DNA from: JAAZMF01 sp036786445
GTDB lineage: Bacteria; Bacillota; Limnochordia; DTU087
Assembly (NCBI GenBank): GCA_036786445.1
Contig: DAIQRD010000001.1
Span: 21,899 to 85,898, forward strand
Direction: 5' to 3'
DNA: 64,000 nucleotides
The notes below the pieces were generated by a model. The model worked only from the letters and a program-made list of their open reading frames with translations, made no database searches and was not told the DNA's origin. Made by a program: the position numbers and the translations under genes. Position 1 is the first letter of the stretch. Each line of letters begins with the position of its first letter. This document shows, piece after piece, positions 60,817 to 64,000 of this stretch.

Positions 60817-61088
60817 TTGGCCCCCGCTAGCTGCCGCTCGTAGTTTTCTAGATCAAAATCGTAGTTTACTTCACTCTCCTCCGCTATCTGTAGGTTAAGC
60901 TGGGCCATCCGCCGATAGCCTTCGATCAGCTCTTCCCGTAGTAGAGTCCGCCGCCGCTCCATCAGGTAAAACCGCATGGCTTCCCGCACAAACTGGCTGC
61001 GACTACCCTGTAGCTCACGTACCACTTCGTCCACCTGTTCCAACAGATTGTTTGGTAGACAGACCATGATTCGTCTCGTTGAACTCAC
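60813..61088 (-). CDS. Ribbon-helix-helix antitoxin of MazF
   Basis: 91 residues. The N-terminal ~45 residues form a CopG/RHH DNA-binding domain (RIMVCLPNNLLEQVDEVV ... SRSQFVREAM), and the acidic C-terminus (ESEVNYDFDLENYERQLAG) should bind and block MazF, as in EndoAI. It probably also represses its own promoter. The start is a GTG ten bases after GAGAGGGG, or an ATG seven codons later. Confidence 0.9.
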   Translation of the reverse strand: MSSTRRIMVCLPNNLLEQVDEVVRELQGSRSQFVREAMRFYLMERRRTLLREELIEGYRRMAQLNLQIAEESEVNYDFDLENYERQLAGAK

Positions 61089-61336
61089 TCTCGAGTAGCC
61101 CCTCTCTTAGTGAATGCCAACCCTTCATCTTCATTCCTAGTATATGCAGACTATAGCAGAAGCTAAAACATCAGCCCCAACTCTTTCAGCTGACGCCCCC
61201 ATCAGCCGGTACGAGCCGGTAGCCAAAACCTTGATAGTGATTTATTCCACCTATATGAGCCAAACTCCTCTCTTTCCGGAGATATTATCTATTACCAACT
61301 GCCACCATGTCCCAGTCCCATCCAAGTCCATGGTAG
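61089..61336. other. Intergenic region upstream of mazEF
   Basis: About 250 bases with no supported gene. A TATACT on the minus strand (about 61131-61142 region) may be the mazE -10 box, without a clear -35. The plus-strand open frame here runs into ugpC and is not credible. Confidence 0.45.
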
Positions 61337-61340
61337 CAAA

Positions 61341-61367
61341 ACAGCCGGAGTGTTACATTCCGGCTGT
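61341..61367 (-). terminator. Rho-independent terminator of ugpC-like gene
   Basis: ACAGCCGGA and TCCGGCTGT form a perfect nine-base-pair stem with a nine-base loop followed by TTTGC on the minus strand, 32 bases after the ATPase stop. Confidence 0.8.
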
Positions 61368-61399
61368 CCAGTATACTAGCGAAAGCTCACTTATACAAG

Positions 61400-62509
61400 C
61401 TATACAATAGTGGCCTCGGTGTCCTTGTCAAAAAGATGGATCTTGGCCATATTTAGCTGTACTTTCTGCTGTCTTCCATCGGCTGCCTTGGTAGTGGGAT
61501 CCAGCCGTGCGATAAAGCTATGCCGCCCTGACGAGAAGTAGGCGTAAACCTCAGCACCCATAGGCTCTGTTACGTCCACCGTAGCTGCCATGACGGAAGT
61601 CTCGATTATATCTTGGGCCAGTTCAGCATCTTCAATATCTTCAGGTCTGATGCCAAATACGACTTCCTTGTTCACATACTTGCCTAGATTCTTGTACTGT
61701 GCTACTCTAGCCGGGTCAATGGTCAGCTTGAACTCGCCGCCATCGACTATATAGTTATCGCCATCCTTGCGCAAGACAACATCCATGAAGTTCATCGCCG
61801 GGCTACCGATGAAGCCGGCAACAAAGATGCTGTTGGGATGGTTGTAAATCTCTAGGGGAGCGCCAACCTGCTGAATGAAACCATCCTTCATGACAACAAT
61901 GCGGTCGCCCATGGTCATCGCTTCCGTCTGGTCATGGGTAACGTAGATGATAGTCGTCTGTAGACGATTGTGCAGCTTGGAAAGCTCAGCTCTCATCTGT
62001 ACACGTAGTTTAGCATCGAGGTTGGAGAGAGGTTCGTCCATAAGGAAGACCTTGGGCTCTCGCACAATGGCTCGCCCAACAGCTACACGCTGTCTCTGAC
62101 CACCTGATAGTGCCTTAGGCTTTCTGTCCAGTAGGTTCTCAATACCCAACAAGCGAGCAGCTTCTTTTACCCGCTGGTCAATCTGGGCCTTGGGAAACTT
62201 GCGGAGCTTCAATCCAAAGGCCATATTGTTGTAGACATCCATATGGGGGTAAAGTGCGTAGTTCTGGAATACCATGGCGATATCCCGGTCTTTCGGGGGA
62301 ATGTCGTTGACGACAGTATCACCAATCAAAATCGTGCCTTCACTAATCTCTTCCAGACCGGCTACCATCCTTAGGGTGGTTGACTTACCACATCCAGAGG
62401 GCCCGACTAATACGATAAATTCCTTATCCTTAATCTCCAAAGATGCACTATTAACGGCTACAACATTACCGAATCGTTTAGTAACGTTTTGCAGTGTAAC
62501 TCCTGCCAT
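61400..62509 (-). CDS. Sugar ABC transporter ATPase (UgpC/MsmX type)
   Basis: 369 residues. Walker A GPSGCGKSTTLRMVAGLE, Q-loop FQNYALYPHMDVY, signature LSGGQRQRVAVGRA and Walker B VFLMDEPLSNLDAKLR are present; the C-terminal TOBE domain (about 240-369) is the MalK/UgpC/MsmX type. Such ATPases energise carbohydrate or glycerol-phosphate importers and often serve several permeases; none is adjacent. The ATG follows AAGGAGGT at ten bases. Confidence 0.94.
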   Translation of the reverse strand: MAGVTLQNVTKRFGNVVAVNSASLEIKDKEFIVLVGPSGCGKSTTLRMVAGLEEISEGTILIGDTVVNDIPPKDRDIAMVFQNYALYPHMDVYNNMAFGLKLRKFPKAQIDQRVKEAARLLGIENLLDRKPKALSGGQRQRVAVGRAIVREPKVFLMDEPLSNLDAKLRVQMRAELSKLHNRLQTTIIYVTHDQTEAMTMGDRIVVMKDGFIQQVGAPLEIYNHPNSIFVAGFIGSPAMNFMDVVLRKDGDNYIVDGGEFKLTIDPARVAQYKNLGKYVNKEVVFGIRPEDIEDAELAQDIIETSVMAATVDVTEPMGAEVYAYFSSGRHSFIARLDPTTKAADGRQQKVQLNMAKIHLFDKDTEATIV

Positions 62510-62890
62510 TCGTATATTGACCTCCTTCTATATCTAACATGGCATAACAACTTGCCAATAGAACGCTGTTCGCTACACCCAGTCCTTGCTTACTGCTCAC
62601 CCCCCGGAACGATGATTATATCTACATAATCGAGACTCCAGAGAGAGGTCAAAACCCGAAGAAAAACATTGCATAATAAGAATTACAAGCGTCTTTGCTT
62701 GGCTTAGAAATAACACTTTATGGATTGTTATCTATATCAAACCGCAAAGCAACCTGCTTCGGGTTACTCTCTTGTAAACATTATTCAACGGCAAATTTTA
62801 ATATCCTTCTTCCATGGCGAGTTTTTCTTTGGCAATCCATATCACTTCCAGCCAAGTCACCCAATCCACCCAAATTCAACCATGAAAAGA
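62510..62890. other. Intergenic region upstream of the ABC ATPase
   Basis: About 380 bases. A perfect TATAAT on the minus strand at 62615-62620 is the likely -10 box of the ATPase gene (106 bases from its ATG), giving a ~95-base leader; a TTGACC lies too far upstream to be its -35. No gene, tRNA or riboswitch is recognised in the rest, which is A/T-rich. Confidence 0.5.
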
Positions 62891-62920
62891 GAAAAACCCC
62901 AGGAGAGAACCCCTGGGGTT
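62891..62920 (-). terminator. Rho-independent terminator of the beta-barrel gene
   Basis: AACCCCAGG and CCTGGGGTT form a perfect nine-base-pair stem with an eight-base loop followed by UUUUU on the minus strand, 17 bases after the stop. Confidence 0.9.
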
Positions 62921-62937
62921 GATGATGCAGTTTTGGC

Positions 62938-64000
62938 TTAGAATGTGGTCTTGAAGTATACCTTAGCAAAGCCGTCTTTGAGCTCAGCAGCATCGAACTT
63001 CTGAGTCCGGTCGGTATAGGACAGACCAACCTCAGAGCTATCAGACAGCGCATAGGTCATGGCTGCTACTAGTTCAAGCTCAGTCATTTCGTCAGCTGAT
63101 GCAGAGTATTTGCTTTCATCATCAGCTGGAATGTTGCCGTACTTTTTAACGGTCATTCCGGTCCAAGCTGCATATTTCACAGCAGGCTTAAGCTTGATTT
63201 TCTCAGTTAGCTGAACAGTGCTCTCAGCAGTGAGACGATAGTAGTCCTTTGCATTCAGAACTACGTCTTCGGTCAAGCTGCTATTGCTCTTGATGAAGTC
63301 GAAATCTTCATCTTCTGCGGTTCCATCTTCATCAGATTTATAAACGAACTGACCTTTTGCCCACACCATACCTGGAACTGCAACAGCAGCACCCTTTAGG
63401 GTAACTTCCATCAATGGCTCTTCGTCGCCAGCTACGTCCTTAGCTGTGGTGTATGCACCCTCAGCAAAGGCGGCGAAACCTGTCAAAGTATCATAATCAT
63501 CGAACAGATCGCCATAGTCAACATCTTCGTTGGAGCGATAGGTTACGTTGCCCTTCACCTTGTAGGTAGCCTCCGCCTTAGGAGCATCTACTAGGTCGTC
63601 TGTCCGGGTCAAGGTGCCAGCAACCTTGAAAAGGTCGTCGGTGTAGACTGCGCCACCCTCAATAACGAGCTCGCCATTGTCCTTAATTTTCTCTGCCTTA
63701 TGGGTGACTTTGCCATTCAAAGTCAACTTGTCATTGAGCTCATAGGCCACTTTACCGCCGAGAAGAGTATTGTCCTCTTCCTTTGCAGTATCGATCCCGG
63801 CTTCCCCGGTGATTGTGAATGCGCCAACGTTATAGACCACATGACCAGCTACCAGCACGCCTTCCTCAACCAAGCTCTTCTTTAGGGCTCCGCCCACGGT
63901 TACATCATTGAGCGCCTTCTTGGCAAATAGGAACACCGTGTCTGGATCGTAATCCAAAGTTAGGTCAACATAGCCCGCAACATCACTGGTGAGTCGCAGC
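62938..64000 (-). CDS. Putative outer-membrane beta-barrel protein, partial
   Basis: At least 353 residues; the frame continues past the right edge, so the N-terminus (where a signal peptide and any SLH domain would be) is missing. The visible part is made of short alternating hydrophobic/polar strands joined by acidic turns (for example ELNDKLTLNGKVTHKAEK, AEATYKVKGNVTYRS, LTAESTVQLTEKIKLKP), is rich in Asp/Glu/Lys/Tyr/Thr, has no Cys, and ends VYFKTTF with a terminal Phe, like porins recognised by BamA. OmpM-type SLH porins of diderm Firmicutes are the best comparison. An S-layer-type or other extracellular beta-rich protein is the alternative. Its own strong terminator follows. Confidence 0.6.
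   Translation of the reverse strand, partial: LRLTSDVAGYVDLTLDYDPDTVFLFAKKALNDVTVGGALKKSLVEEGVLVAGHVVYNVGAFTITGEAGIDTAKEEDNTLLGGKVAYELNDKLTLNGKVTHKAEKIKDNGELVIEGGAVYTDDLFKVAGTLTRTDDLVDAPKAEATYKVKGNVTYRSNEDVDYGDLFDDYDTLTGFAAFAEGAYTTAKDVAGDEEPLMEVTLKGAAVAVPGMVWAKGQFVYKSDEDGTAEDEDFDFIKSNSSLTEDVVLNAKDYYRLTAESTVQLTEKIKLKPAVKYAAWTGMTVKKYGNIPADDESKYSASADEMTELELVAAMTYALSDSSEVGLSYTDRTQKFDAAELKDGFAKVYFKTTF

Noticed and set aside
61144..61410. Plus-strand open frame between mazEF and ugpC
   Set aside because: It runs across the ugpC terminator into the ugpC coding end, has no ribosome site and no known domain.
62695..62941. Plus-strand frames of 73-75 codons upstream of the ABC ATPase
   Set aside because: They overlap the beta-barrel terminator and lack ribosome sites or similarity.
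1..64000. CRISPR arrays, tRNA/rRNA genes, insertion sequences, prophage
   Set aside because: I looked for spaced direct repeats, tRNA cloverleaf ends, transposase motifs and phage genes on both strands and found none; the only toxin-antitoxin system is mazEF.

Overview
The window reads as a chromosomal segment of an uncultured, anaerobic, spore-forming Firmicute. Sporulation-type genes (a SpoIVFB-like protease, SpoIID), a valS T-box, a CIRCE-controlled groESL operon, HisZ-dependent histidine synthesis, GatCAB and a Maf/RadC/MreBCD/MinCDE cluster all point to the clostridial side of the phylum. The right edge carries a gene that looks like an outer-membrane beta-barrel ending in Phe, and a SPOR-domain protein follows folC as dedD does in enterobacteria. 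A diderm Firmicute (for example a Limnochordia-type lineage) is therefore my best guess; this is inference, not proof. The sequence is a draft scaffold with three N gaps, two of which carry fold-back assembly artefacts.

Layout. 1-9557: cell-shape and division cluster on the minus strand (radC-mreB-mreC-mreD-pbp2-minC-minD-minE-rodA-spoIVFB-like, preceded by DUF4321 and maf). 9731-12487: sulfur/thiol group (trxB, frameshifted; cysK; larE). 12510-17239: spoIID, MFS exporter, copper-chaperone-like protein, SPOR protein, folC. 17358-20396: valS with T-box and sigma-A promoter. 20533-22659 (+): PhoP/PhoR-like two-component system. 22678-27630: Lgt-like protein, EamA transporter, LeuD/LeuC-like and NifV-like enzymes. 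27771-33066: gatB, gatA, gatC, ligA. 33290-36683: DacF-type carboxypeptidase (+) meeting pcrA (-) tail to tail. 36745-44922: purine/histidine operon hpt-guaA-hisZGDBAF-hisIE. 45359-47494: groEL/groES. 47667-51732: aminotransferase, fused TIM-barrel/aldolase, ComB-like phosphatase. 51878-53557: ddh (+) and talC (-). 53760-57679: LCP protein and tsaE-tsaB-rimI-tsaD. 57858-61088: orphan receiver, amidohydrolase, class I amidotransferase, mazEF. 61400-64000: UgpC/MsmX-type ATPase and the partial beta-barrel protein.

Most genes are housekeeping. The unusual points are: a GMP synthase whose glutaminase domain has lost its catalytic residues, lying in an operon whose histidine genes also lack the glutaminase HisH; an Lgt-family protein lacking the usual catalytic signatures; a three-gene aminotransferase / isomerase-aldolase fusion / ComB operon of unknown pathway; a NifV-like synthase with LeuCD-like hydratase that may be a Re-citrate-synthase/aconitase-type module; a three-cysteine LarE without larB/larC; and broken trxB and rimI genes whose lesions can be located to the base or nearly so.
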